Shown here piece after piece: positions 1-9,891 of a stretch of 64,000 nt of DNA. Under the pieces are notes generated by a model, which had not been told where the DNA came from, ran no database searches, and saw only the letters and a list, made by a program, of their open reading frames with translations. Both the position numbers and the translations under genes were made by a program. Location of the stretch: contig NC_133289.1 of NCBI RefSeq assembly GCF_005239225.2, positions 3,107,501-3,171,500 of the forward strand, given 5' to 3'. Position 1 is the stretch's first letter; each line of letters starts with the position of its first letter. The DNA is from Populus alba. Lineage: Eukaryota > Streptophyta > Magnoliopsida > Malpighiales > Salicaceae.

Positions 1-108
1 AGTTGACCCGTAGGAGTTTCCAGGCCTGTGACCTGGGAAGAAGATGACAGTGATTGATTGCTCACCTTGATTGAAAATAACTCAGCTAATGTCTAAATAG
101 ATTAAAAA

Positions 109-194
109 AAACCCTCAATTTACTATTTTTATACTGTTATTTTGGGTTAACTCAAACCCAAAATAACAGTATAAAAAGAGTAAATTTAGGGTTT
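109..194. repeat. Fold-back hairpin with 40-bp arms
   Basis: Bases 109-148 and 155-194 are inverted copies of each other with about two mismatches, separated by a 6-base loop. The arm tips read AAACCCT and the inner ends TTTTGGGTT. This is either a very short fold-back MITE or a potential small-RNA hairpin. No clear target-site duplication was identified. Confidence 0.8.
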
Positions 195-407
195 ATATAT
201 ATATAACAGAAAAAATGGATAATGCATCTTAAAATGCTCGACACATCCCAGCTTCAAAATCTTTTTCTAGCTGCCATGATATGTACCCAGGAAAACTTCA
301 GGGGCAGTCGTAAAGCAATGCTACTTGCCTCGTCCTTTGTCACTTAGCTAAACACTAAGCATCATCTTGTAGTTTTGATTTGTTTATGATTGTTATCGTG
401 ATGTGCA

Positions 408-492
408 GTGTGTTTTTAAAAATATTTTTGATTTTTGATATTAGTATATTAAAATTATTAAAAAAGTATTTTTTAATATTTTTTTTAAATAA
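408..492 (+). repeat. AT-rich dispersed repeat copy
   Basis: It carries the core TGATATTAGTATATTAAAAT followed by an A/T-run segment. This is the same layout as many other places in the window, for example 22735, 34085, 37840 and 48080. It is probably a short MITE family. Confidence 0.45.
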
Positions 493-1040
493 AAAATCAG
501 AAACTACCGCAGACACCCACTCAGCTGATTGCATATACCATTTATAGAAATGGACAGAAGAATTTATACGAAAGCAGCTGCTCCGCTCACTTTTATTGTG
601 GTGAATGCATCCTAAAGAACACCGTCTCTCCAACATCATCTTTCACCATGCAGATTTCTCAGGGGTTTAATCAATTGGATTTTAAAATATTACCCCCACA
701 AAAATATTTTCAAGTCATGATAAGCTTTGAGTAGGAAAAATGATTACCAAAACTGATTATGCTGAAATACTTGGTAGTCTCAACAACGCGCTTTGAGAGT
801 GCCGGTGACCCGTTAAAAAGCTAAGCACAGATCCTGCACCCTTTGCCTGCAAGAGCTGTTAACAAACAAAAGGGCTTTCTTATGTAAGAGGTTTCACACT
901 GCAAGAACAAGGTTCATATCTAAGCTACAATTAAAGTCAGGCACACCTGAGAACAGTGCAAATCACGTCCAGGATGAACAGGAAGACCAGCATACTTTAC
1001 TTTCTTCATCCGTGGATGTGATGAAAAGACTCCGCAATTT

Positions 1041-1108
1041 TCTGTGCATTATCCTGCCCGAGGTAAATAAGTATTCTGTGCATTCTCCTGCCGGAGGTAA
1101 ATAAGTAT
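1041..1108. repeat. 34-bp tandem duplication
   Basis: Two adjacent 34-base copies (1041-1074 and 1075-1108) differ at two positions. A further partial copy follows at about 1120-1137. It lies in the decayed 3' part of the cystathionine beta-lyase relic. Confidence 0.75.
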
Positions 1109-2316
1109 TCTGCAAAAAAGTATTCTGTGCGAGGTAAACAGAATGAACTGTTTGCAAATGCAATAAATTGTTAGGCATTAACGTTTGCTCACAAGCTCTC
1201 CACTCAAAAGATCAACATAATATTTTCAACAAGTACACGATTATTAGAAAAAGACTTCAAGATAGCAAAGGAAACAAAAGACATCCCTTACAATTGCACT
1301 AAGAAATACACAAGTTAGAGCCACAACCTTTCACCTTTTACCACAAGCACGCCTGCCATGACATTACTATGTCCAGCTATAAATTTTGTCGCTGAGTGCA
1401 TCACAGTGTCTGCAAGGACAAGAAAAATTCAAAACTAAGCACTAGGAAGAACAGCAGTTCCTAAAATGTTAGGACCACAAAACATCGGCCAGACCTGTTC
1501 CAAGTTCCAACGGCTGTGATAATACTATTCTTTACCAATACAAGTGCACCATATGCACGAGCCATCTTTGCAATTTTCTGAAACCTTGACAAGACCAGCA
1601 AACCATCGTAAAAAAACACAGATATAAAAACACAAGAACAATTGACAGCACTTAAAAACTGATAATAAAAAAGAGAAAGGGGGAGAATAGTTATGGACAA
1701 TATATCACAGCATCACGGGTCACTATTGCTCAACCTTTTTAATTATGGAAAAGATATACCAACCATAACTCTCTTTTTTCACAGTATCAAGCACAATTAC
1801 CAAATTTCATTTTTTCATACATGCATAATATAAATAACATAAACCATTAACAGCAAACACTTCCATATGAAAAACTCACAAATGGTCAAATAAGGACACT
1901 TATTGACAAACAAATTTCTTCACTTTGAGAAAGTAAGACTCTTACACGAATATCAGAAATTTGTTGACGAGGGCTAGCTGGGCTCTCTAGCCACATGAGC
2001 TTTGTTCGGGGACCAATTGCAGATGCAACTTCATGTAAATCACTTGTATCTACCCATCTGCACATTGCTAAGCATAAGTATCTCAGATTTCAGATACAGC
2101 AGGACCATGATAAACAAGAAATAAAGAAATCATACTAACTTCACCACAATTCCAGTTTTTGGAGTTACTTTTGACAACAATCGGTCAGAACCACCATAAA
2201 TGTCTTCTCCAACAACAATTTCCTGGCCTAAGATGACATTTGAACAGGTTAACATAAGAATTTACACGCAACTTTTGGATTAACTATCTCTGGCCATATT
2301 AAGAATGAAGTAGACA

Positions 2317-2517
2317 AACCATCTAGTAGGTGGTTCAGTGTTAAGAGCTTGAAACCAAGGGGTTTGCTTTCCATGTGGTTTTAGGTTCGAGCCCTGAGGT
2401 TGCTAATATTGATGGCTACTAGAGGTTTACCTGGTCATTAACTTCAGGGAACGTGGGGATTAGTTGAGGTACGCTCAAACTGGCCTGAACACTCCATGCG
2501 AATAAAAAAGAAAGAAA
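2317..2517 (+). mobile_element. tRNA-derived SINE with 10-bp TSD
   Basis: The unit begins with a tRNA-like head. An A-box-like GGTTCAGTGTTAAGAGC lies near 2332 and a B-box-like GGTTCGAGCC lies near 2390. It ends with the tail segment GGGATTAGTTGAGGTACGC and an A-rich stretch. The flanks GAAGTAGACA at 2307-2316 and 2518-2527 are a perfect 10-base target-site duplication. It sits antisense inside an intron of the cystathionine beta-lyase pseudogene. The same family recurs at 22286-22408 and 40512-40708. It is probably one of the Salicaceae SINE families; the family name was not checked. Confidence 0.85.
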
Positions 2518-4052
2518 GAAGTAGACATTCTACAGACACAAGTTTGCATAAACATGTGCTAAGTATGGACCTCATAACCTTGAACCTGTGGCAAAATGTT
2601 TAGAGCCAGTTACAGATCTCCAGACCATAACAGGCAGGGGCTATTTTGAAACATAGGTAATAGTGTGGCATGGTGGATAAAATACTGGTTGTATGTGGAA
2701 AGAAGAGACAGCCAAAGGAGTGAAAAGCACCTCTTTCAACAAGATGAGTGACAGCAGTCAAAGCAGCCATTCCACTTGTAAAGCAGAATGCTCGATCTCC
2801 TTTTTCTAGCTTTGCCAGGAGGCTAAAAATTAGAATAAGAACAGAAATAAGCTTACGAGAAGGGAGGTGGAAGGAGAAACAACTAAGTTGGTCCTATAAA
2901 TACTTGTGAAGACGGCTTTCCAGCGTTATATAGACCAACAAACAAAACGTATACCTTAACGTATACCTTTCTAAGGCATCCCTTGTAGGATTTCCACTTC
3001 TAGTATGATCATAGATTCATATTGACCATTTTCTATAGCCGATGGATGCAATATAAAGCATGAAAAACAAATTCATTAAAACCCAAAATATGAAATGATG
3101 TTAAGCATGTGTTATGTATGAAATACGAACAAGAAAATAGTAGATAAAAAAGGGAATTACGTCCATGTCGAAAGCATCCGAACTTGCACAAGCTTCTTGT
3201 ACTAATATTGTCCATGATTAATTGAGCTCTCTATCCCTATTCTCATCACATGCAGTTCAAACTTGATACTTTCTAGCCCCATTTTCGTTATAAATACGAC
3301 ATGACAAAAACATCAAAATTTCACTTTTCATCTACCCCGTCATCTATAACACACAATGGATAAAGATAACACTTGAATTTTTATATAAAAGAGAGAGATT
3401 AAGAATATTTATTTTTCTGACATCTCTATAATTTTATTTGTGTATAAAAAAAATATATTATAATAATAACAATCTTGAGTTTTTTATTCCTGATATTGCT
3501 ATATCTTTGATACAGAATTTTAAGGATAATACAAGACAATCAAATTTGAATTTGACCTTATATTAAGCAGCTTTATAAATAAGCATAATTTTTAATCCTA
3601 TCGGTACTTACAACATTACCTGCTAAAATGTAGTTGTGTGGTAAAGTGGTGTCCTCATTGCACCATATGGATCAAACTTTTTCTCAAAGTTCATCAATTT
3701 TGTCGAAATACTAAGTTTCTTAATCTCAATTTCTGCAAAAAGAAGCATACTTTTCATTATACCCGTAAATTCAAATAACAATAACAATAACAATAACAAA
3801 AAAAGGCTTACCATTTAAACACTCTGCTACACCACCACCCAAAGCTGGATTCCTAACATGAATATCTCAATCTTTCAAGCAATTGACTTCGAAATTCTTT
3901 GATAACATCAAATTCTTTCCCTTCAAATTATTTTCCTTTTTAAACCAAATACTTGCAGGCAAAAACCCACATGAAAAACCCTGCAAAAGCACCCACAGAA
4001 GAAAAGGAAATTCAGAATTGCTAACCCATTGAATTTTAAAACAAACCCACAA

Positions 4053-4431
4053 AAAAAATAAAAAGAATAATAAGAAGAAGAGGGTATATGTTACGTAAAA
4101 GGAAGTTGCAATGTTGGCTCAATCACAGCACCAGTCAACAAGCATTTAACTTGCGATCAATAGTGATGGGCCTGTGGATTTGTCAAAGAATATATTTTTT
4201 TTTTCATATATACATATGGACCATCTTTGAGAAGCAAGACACTCGACCTATTTACCAAAGGGCTTATTAAAGGACTAATAGCGATGGACCTGTGGATTTG
4301 TCAGAAAGCAGCGGGGCCCTTTTTTTTTGTGAGCTCAGGTGGGCCTATCACTTTCTCAAAAAAATAATAATTTATATAGCAAAAGAGGGCGGTGTTGTTA
4401 TCGTTTTGCAGCGAACTCTCAAATCTCTCTA
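4053..4431. promoter_or_regulatory. Divergent intergenic promoter region (379 bp)
   Basis: This gap separates the dead cystathionine beta-lyase gene (minus) from tubulin-folding cofactor B (plus). It contains TGGGCC-type (site II) elements near 4168 and 4340 and a TATA-like TTTATATAGC at 4371-4380, about 50 bases before the cofactor ATG. A short imperfect direct repeat (gatgg(g/a)cctgtggatttgtca) occurs at about 4164 and 4283. Confidence 0.5.
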
Positions 4432-6956
4432 ATGGCATCATCTCGCTTCCAGATTCAACCTGACGAGTCAGTCCTCTTACGAGTCACTCACTCCAATATC
4501 AAGTCTTTCTCTGCTGAAATTCGCTTCTCACTTCAGGTACAAAACCCACAAACACTTTTAGCTGAATCACAAGTTTCATTCACTGAAACTTGGATAAATT
4601 TGTATTATTTTTAGTCTTCAGTGGAAGCTGTTAAAGATAAGCTATGGAGAAAATGTGGGACTTCAGTGAATTCAATGCAACTTGAGCTTTATGATGATGC
4701 AAACTCAAAAATCTCTAATTTAACTGATGATTCTAGACCTCTTGGTTTCTACTCTCCTTTTGATGGGTTAGTGTTTTTTTTTTTAAAAATGGGTTTGATT
4801 GTTGGAAATGTAGGTTTTTTGGGTTTCTCGAATTGAGTGATTAATGGGTTTTTATTTGTTGGGTTAAAAGGTATCGGTTGCATATAATAGATCTGGATCC
4901 TTCATCAGTAACAGCTGGTGGGTGGCTGGAAGATATTTCATCGGTGGAGAAATATTCAATTTCTGAAGAAGCTTATGATAAACGTGATGGTAAGCAATTG
5001 GATTTTATTTGTTCGGATTAATTTCTTAGTAATTATTTTATGAATGTAAAAGGGTTTTTTTTTTTTTTTGAGTAAATGTTGTTCTTGCAGACCACATTTC
5101 GGGTTTTACTGGTTAAGGAATTTATTTCTTCTTTTGCGCTTTTCAGGCACTTTTAGAAAATTTAAAGAAAAAATGGCAGCCCAAAATCCATCAGCTTTTG
5201 CGCCTAAGGTAATCTTCAGTGATTTGAGGTTCTTTACCCCTTGTTTGTTCTTTAATTTTTTTATTTATTTATTTTGGCAATAATATGAGTGGAAAATTTT
5301 AAGGAGGAGGAACAACCCAAGTGAGAGTAATTAATTATTCAGTAATTTCGGTGTGCGTATACCCTTTCTCACGTTCACTTGGAGTCCATTTGTGGTAATT
5401 ATGAGTTCAAGTGAGAAAGCACCATGCCATGTGAGGTGAAAATCTGCATCTAGTAAGGTGCTCTATTTTCAAATTTGTGCCTGAAAATTTGAATGTGCTA
5501 TTTTATTCATGATTTTTGCTTCGATAATGTAGTGTGGAAGTGTATATAAAATGGCCTCTTTCAGTGTGTTTGTTTATCTTGATTCAAAAAGTGATATTTT
5601 TTGTCAGCATTCTATGAGCTAGTGAGGGGAAATTTAGTTTTCTCTCATTTGTGTTTCATTCACAGATAACAGATGACTACATGGAAGAGCTTTGTGCAAA
5701 TATCAAGGTCAGTTATTCCCTTCCCAATTGTTTTCTTTGTTTTGGTGGTTTCAGAGATGGTTGAGACTTTGGGTTAAATCTTGTATCCACTTTTAGGTAC
5801 ACGGCGTGAATGGATTCTTAACTTTATTTCTCAATTGCATTTTGAGTTTTTCCTTGCAGCATATCTGTTGACCATTTTTGTCCTATCCACTTCCTTATTC
5901 AACAATTCTTTTTTATATATATTTTCCAATTCTCCAAATGATTAGGTGGGTGATAGATGTGAAATTGATCCAGGGGAGAAAAGAGGGGTTGTCAAATATG
6001 TTGGTCGAGCAGAATCTCTCGCACCAGGTTTTTGGGTAGGAGTTCAGTTTGATGAACCATTCGGAAAACATGATGGCATGTATGTATACTAATCTCTCTC
6101 TCTCTCTCTCTCTCTCTGTTATTAATAGGAACTTCGAAGTGTGGTGCAGGAAAACAGGATAAATGTGCTGACATACTCTGTTTCAGAATATCAATGATGT
6201 TGTGTAGGAGTAGATAGGCAGTCTTAAATGTTATTTTGATTCAATGTTGGAATTTCTTGCAAAAGTCAGTATTACCAGATTCTGGTGGTAAATGGTGTCT
6301 GAATTGACTGTACATGAGTATGTTGGGCATTTCACCAATTCCTTTTTACATATGCAGTTGGCCTGCCCTTCACAGAATTACTGTTCTTTGATTAGTCTGT
6401 TGGACTGAAAATTTGAATCACCCAGCCTTGGGTATGTGTAGGTATATGTATAGTTCATGAACCAAAACCTCTTGAGTGATTTTGACCGAGTTAGCTGTCC
6501 TCATTTTTGGTATCCTGGTTTACATTGTTGGTGTTGTACTATGCTAATAGGCATTTAAAATCTTTCTCACAGATCATTCTGTGCTGCGTCCAATTATTTA
6601 TTTCTTTCTTGATCATTTTCAGGGTAAAAGGAGTGCGCTACTTTGACTCTCCTCCACTTCATGGTGCTATGATTAGGCCAGACAAAGTAAAGGTTTGTAT
6701 AGAACTATGTTCTCATGATGCTTCTGTGCCGGGTCTGTCCATCACTGATGATCCAATGAAAGCACACATCATACTGCTGTTTGAGACTTGGAGTGGATAT
6801 AATTTCATGCATATGAAATCTAGATCATTCTAATGTTAAATGTCTGATATCAAACTGCTCATTTTGCTCGTGGATTTGATGAACAGAGCCTTCTCTATAT
6901 GATTTCAGGTTGGTGACTATCCAGAAAGAGATCCTTTCGAAGAGGAAGAAATATAA
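4432..6956 (+). CDS. TFCB: Tubulin-folding cofactor B
   Basis: Cytosolic chaperone that binds alpha-tubulin in the pathway assembling alpha/beta-tubulin dimers. Eight exons join in phase: 4432-4536, 4615-4766, 4871-4989, 5147-5208, 5666-5707, 5946-6079, 6623-6692 and 6909-6956. They give 243 aa, which is also the length I recall for the Arabidopsis protein. Residues about 10-95 form the ubiquitin-like domain. A linker follows, then a CAP-Gly domain encoded by exons 6-7, with VGDRCEIDPGEKRGVVKYVG and then FWVGVQFDEPFGKHDG. The C terminus is acidic and ends DPFEEEEI, the EEY-like tail typical of the family. All introns have GT-AG ends. A CT-repeat lies just after exon 6. The gene looks fully intact. 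A degenerate partial copy lies downstream at about 8790-9350. Confidence 0.95.
6091..6119. repeat. CT microsatellite
   Basis: A run of about 13 CT dinucleotides in intron 6 of tubulin-folding cofactor B. Confidence 0.9.
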
Positions 6957-8789
6957 CCCCTTCGGAGAAGCGAGAATTATCCCTCGAACTTTTATCTTCA
7001 ACGTAATCGATTTGTTTTTGGTTTTAAGATTGAAGAATGTAAACACATACAGTTATTCAGGTAACTCTGAGAGCTTGATTGTACAACAAAGGGCAGGTTA
7101 CCATGCTTCCTCGGTTGGTAGGAAGTGAAGATATCTTGTATCTGATGGAGAATAGATCAATTTCTGAAATAGTTTGACCTGTTTTTTTGCCAGTCTGATA
7201 ACCTGCAAAGTGCCCGACATTGCTGCAAAGTGACATCGTTTTTGTTATCATACTTGAATGCAATCAGAGTCTTGCCAGTTGCCAAAGCTTATCTTTGCTC
7301 TTCGCAAACTACCCCTTAGTTTTACCTAATTCCCTAGTCAGGGACATTAATGCATTTTAACACCACGTTGACACACGAAGATAATAGTATAATGTTGATT
7401 TATCTCACTGAACGAGCTTCTTAATCGTAGCTTATACAGAGATGTGGTATCATGCATGGTTATCAGACCTTACAAAGCTTGGGGTATTGAGCTGTCATAT
7501 AATTTCGAGTAAACAATATTATTTTAATTTTATTAAAAAACTTCCTTTGTTTTAACCCAACTAGGTTTATTCAGGCTTGGCAGGTTGCGAGTTAATCTAT
7601 TATTAAGTAATCTAGAATCTAGCATCAATGTAGAAATGGTTCATAATAAAACATGGTCCAAATTAAGCTCTAAATTGCTGAGTTACTGTATAAACTTTTA
7701 GGTCAAATTGAGTTTAATCTTTTTCAACAGTTATTTATTAAACTTTATTATTCTAATACTTAATCTTATAATTAATTCCAACATATATCAAACATTTCCT
7801 ATAATCTATTGTTAATTTCTCACCTTAGAATTACTGTGTGGGTATGTTTGCAAAGTCATGTGGGTTATGTTTGCTCATTTTGATGGTGTATGAATTCTAT
7901 GGAATCATCTATGATATTTACCCCCTTTAATCTTATGAATTCTATCAAATTATTTTCAAAAGCTTGTTCTCTTTTGATTGCATTCATGGCGTTTCATGGC
8001 CAATGACATCCTTCTGTCTGTATGCCTTCCTTGGAAAACTAACAAGAGTTGTGTTTTTATACAGACAAGGGAGAAAGAATTGAAAAATCATAATAACATG
8101 GTTTTATGAGATATATAAGAAAAAAACAAATTGACCACACTAAAATTATAGTTTGAAAATCCCAGGCATGGTCAATTATTTCAAATCAAAACTGAGTATT
8201 TTTCTAAGGTACAGACGCAATTTATATTTTATTTTAAAAAAAAGTTCAGGTTATAAAGTCATTGAATTAACCTGCGGCTCATGAAATCAACCCAAATTTA
8301 TTATTTTTTTCTACAACATTTTTAACTGAAAAAATCATTGATGTTGACCTATATAAGTCTACACCATGATTAGTTGAGTCAATTAAATAACAAATCAATT
8401 AAATCAATGTTAAAATCGATTCAACTTGAAGCCTATTCTAAATTAGAATTACAAATTCTTTTAATCAACCAAACAAACCAAGCCAACTTTAACAACAATG
8501 GGTTATAAAAATTCAAACCATCAGTGTTTAACCCTTAAACAGTAGCAAGATGCTCAAATCTTTTATAGAAGGCTTAATGAATGACACTAAACTGGAAACG
8601 CAATCTAACTTGTATTTTAAAAAAATTTGAAATTGTTTATTTTACTTAAAAATAATATTTTTTATTATTTTTTAATTATTTTGATGTACTGATATTAAAA
8701 ATAATTTTTTAAAAATAAAAAAATATTATTTTAATATATTTTTAAATAAAAAATAATTTAAACCCCAATATAATCTCATAAAGAAGAGA
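6957..8789. other. 3' flank of TFCB and AT-rich intergenic DNA
   Basis: The first ~240 bases are the likely 3' UTR of the cofactor gene, because they are also present in the downstream partial copy. The rest is AT-rich without coding signal. An AT-rich dispersed repeat in reverse orientation occupies about 8618-8762. Confidence 0.55.
8618..8762 (-). repeat. AT-rich dispersed repeat copy
   Basis: The reverse orientation of the family core is visible as TTATTTTGATGTACTGATAT followed by A-rich and T-rich blocks. It ends just before the tubulin-folding cofactor B partial duplicate. Confidence 0.5.
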
Positions 8790-9350
8790 AGCGAGGGCTG
8801 ACAGTAATGAACCTTGTTGGAATGCATCCGAGCCCCTTTTTTTTCTTCCTTGTTTTCTCAGGCGGGCCTTCAATGCTCAATTTCTCAAAAAACAAATCAA
8901 GAAATCAATTTTAAAGAGTAGCAACGGCATTTGTTTTGCAGCACTCTCAAAATTTTATATTCCTCTAATGGCATCATCTACGACGAGTCACTTACTCCAA
9001 TCTCAAGTCTTTCTATGAACAAGTCTTCAATGTGATTTCAGGTTTGTTCCCATCACAGATAGAGATGCTTTCTAAGAGTAAGAAATATAATATAAACCTT
9101 TGGAGATGCGAGAATCATTCCTCGCCTTTTACATTCAACATCAACGTAATTTTTTTTTTTTTGGCTGGAAGATTGATGCATGTCAGTACATACAGTGAAA
9201 ATATTCAGGAGCAAAGAACTGAAACTGAGCTTGATTGCACAATCAAAAGCAGGTGACGATGCTTACTATGTTGGTTGACATGATAGTTGATATTGGAAGA
9301 GAAGAAAATATATCAATTTCTGAAATAATTCGTTTAAGACCTGTTTTTGT
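8790..9350 (+). pseudogene. Tubulin-folding cofactor B partial duplicate (ends only)
   Basis: The segment 8790-9010 resembles the promoter, 5' UTR and first codons of the intact gene at about 4300-4510, including the GCAGC...CTCTCAAA leader and ATGGCATCATCT. It then jumps directly to sequence matching 6880-7190: the intron 7 end, the last exon in degenerate form, and the 3' UTR. About 2.4 kb containing exons 2-7 is missing, and both remaining coding pieces carry substitutions and indels. It cannot encode the cofactor. The layout suggests a local duplication followed by one large internal deletion. Confidence 0.8.
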
Positions 9351-9891
9351 TGGATCGTTTTTCAAAAACAAATACCAATGTTGAGAGGTAATAAAATTGG
9401 CTGAGATAATCTAAATCAAATAGAATCTTTACAGTGAAAATCGTAGACGTAAGTAGTTTTTAATTCATCAAGCAAAAAAGGGTAAAAAGTAAAACCTTAG
9501 TTCCAGAACTGTGTGGTGCATTTTTTCATTACACAAATGCATACAGACTGCAATACATCTTTGTAGCCATTCTTTAAGTAAAAGAAGCAATATGCTACAA
9601 ATACCTTCTCAAAAACTTGAAACTTTACTTTTCTTCATTTATGGAAAAGCAAAGACTGGTCTGCAAGCTACCCCTACTTCTCTCTTTTTTTCTATCTGCA
9701 TGATCACATAAAAAATTTGTCACTCTTTTATAGACCTGATACGGTGAGCTAGAACTAAAAGGTACTGGACAACAGCAACAGCTCTGACAATCATGGGTAA
9801 GGCCAAATTCTCGTGGATTGTTTTTTCTTGTGGAAATTTGTACACAAGAGCATGCGGCACATACATACGCATGGAGATAATATTTTGAAAC
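9351..9891. other. Gap between TFCB relic and CAP-D2 3' end
   Basis: No exon recognised. The right part is the probable 3' UTR of the CAP-D2 gene, which is read from the opposite strand. The open frames at 9511-9711 (plus) and 9720-9950 (minus) look like chance. Confidence 0.5.

Larger units (their letters stand above)
1..734. other. Intergenic, AT-rich, with a long hairpin
   Basis: I see no coding exon here. The stretch lies beyond the 3' end of the cystathionine beta-lyase relic. It holds a near-perfect hairpin (listed separately) and an AT-rich dispersed-repeat copy at about 408-492. The short reading frame on the minus strand at 355-639 has no recognisable protein character. Confidence 0.6.
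735..4052 (-). pseudogene. Cystathionine beta-lyase pseudogene (multi-exon, disrupted)
   Basis: Exon remnants of plastid cystathionine beta-lyase (PLP enzyme of methionine synthesis, cystathionine to homocysteine) lie in order on the minus strand. They are: a transit-peptide-like start at 4052-3867 ending SKNFEVNC; FDPYGAMRTPLYHTTTF at about 3720-3626; the TRSGNPTRDALE segment at about 3033-2969; FCFTSGMAALTAVTHL at 2822-2731; EDIYGGSDRLLSK at about 2228-2146; KLMWLESPASPRQQISDI at about 2060-1950; ARAYGALVLVKNS at about 1570; the PLP-lysine exon VMHSATKFIAGHS at about 1405-1320; KYAGLPVHPGRDLH at about 1035-955; and AKGAGSVLSF to VVETTKYFSI at 860-735. Disabling changes are a TAG stop at 3623-3625 just before an intron, an 8-base insertion in the next exon, and a deletion with frameshift after KNS. 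The exon expected between 1060 and 1320 was not found, nor the C-terminal end. A SINE sits in one intron. Exon edges are approximate. Confidence 0.85.

Noticed and set aside
2317..2517. A tRNA gene, because of A- and B-box-like motifs
   Set aside because: No cloverleaf can be formed; target-site duplications and the A-rich tail show a SINE.
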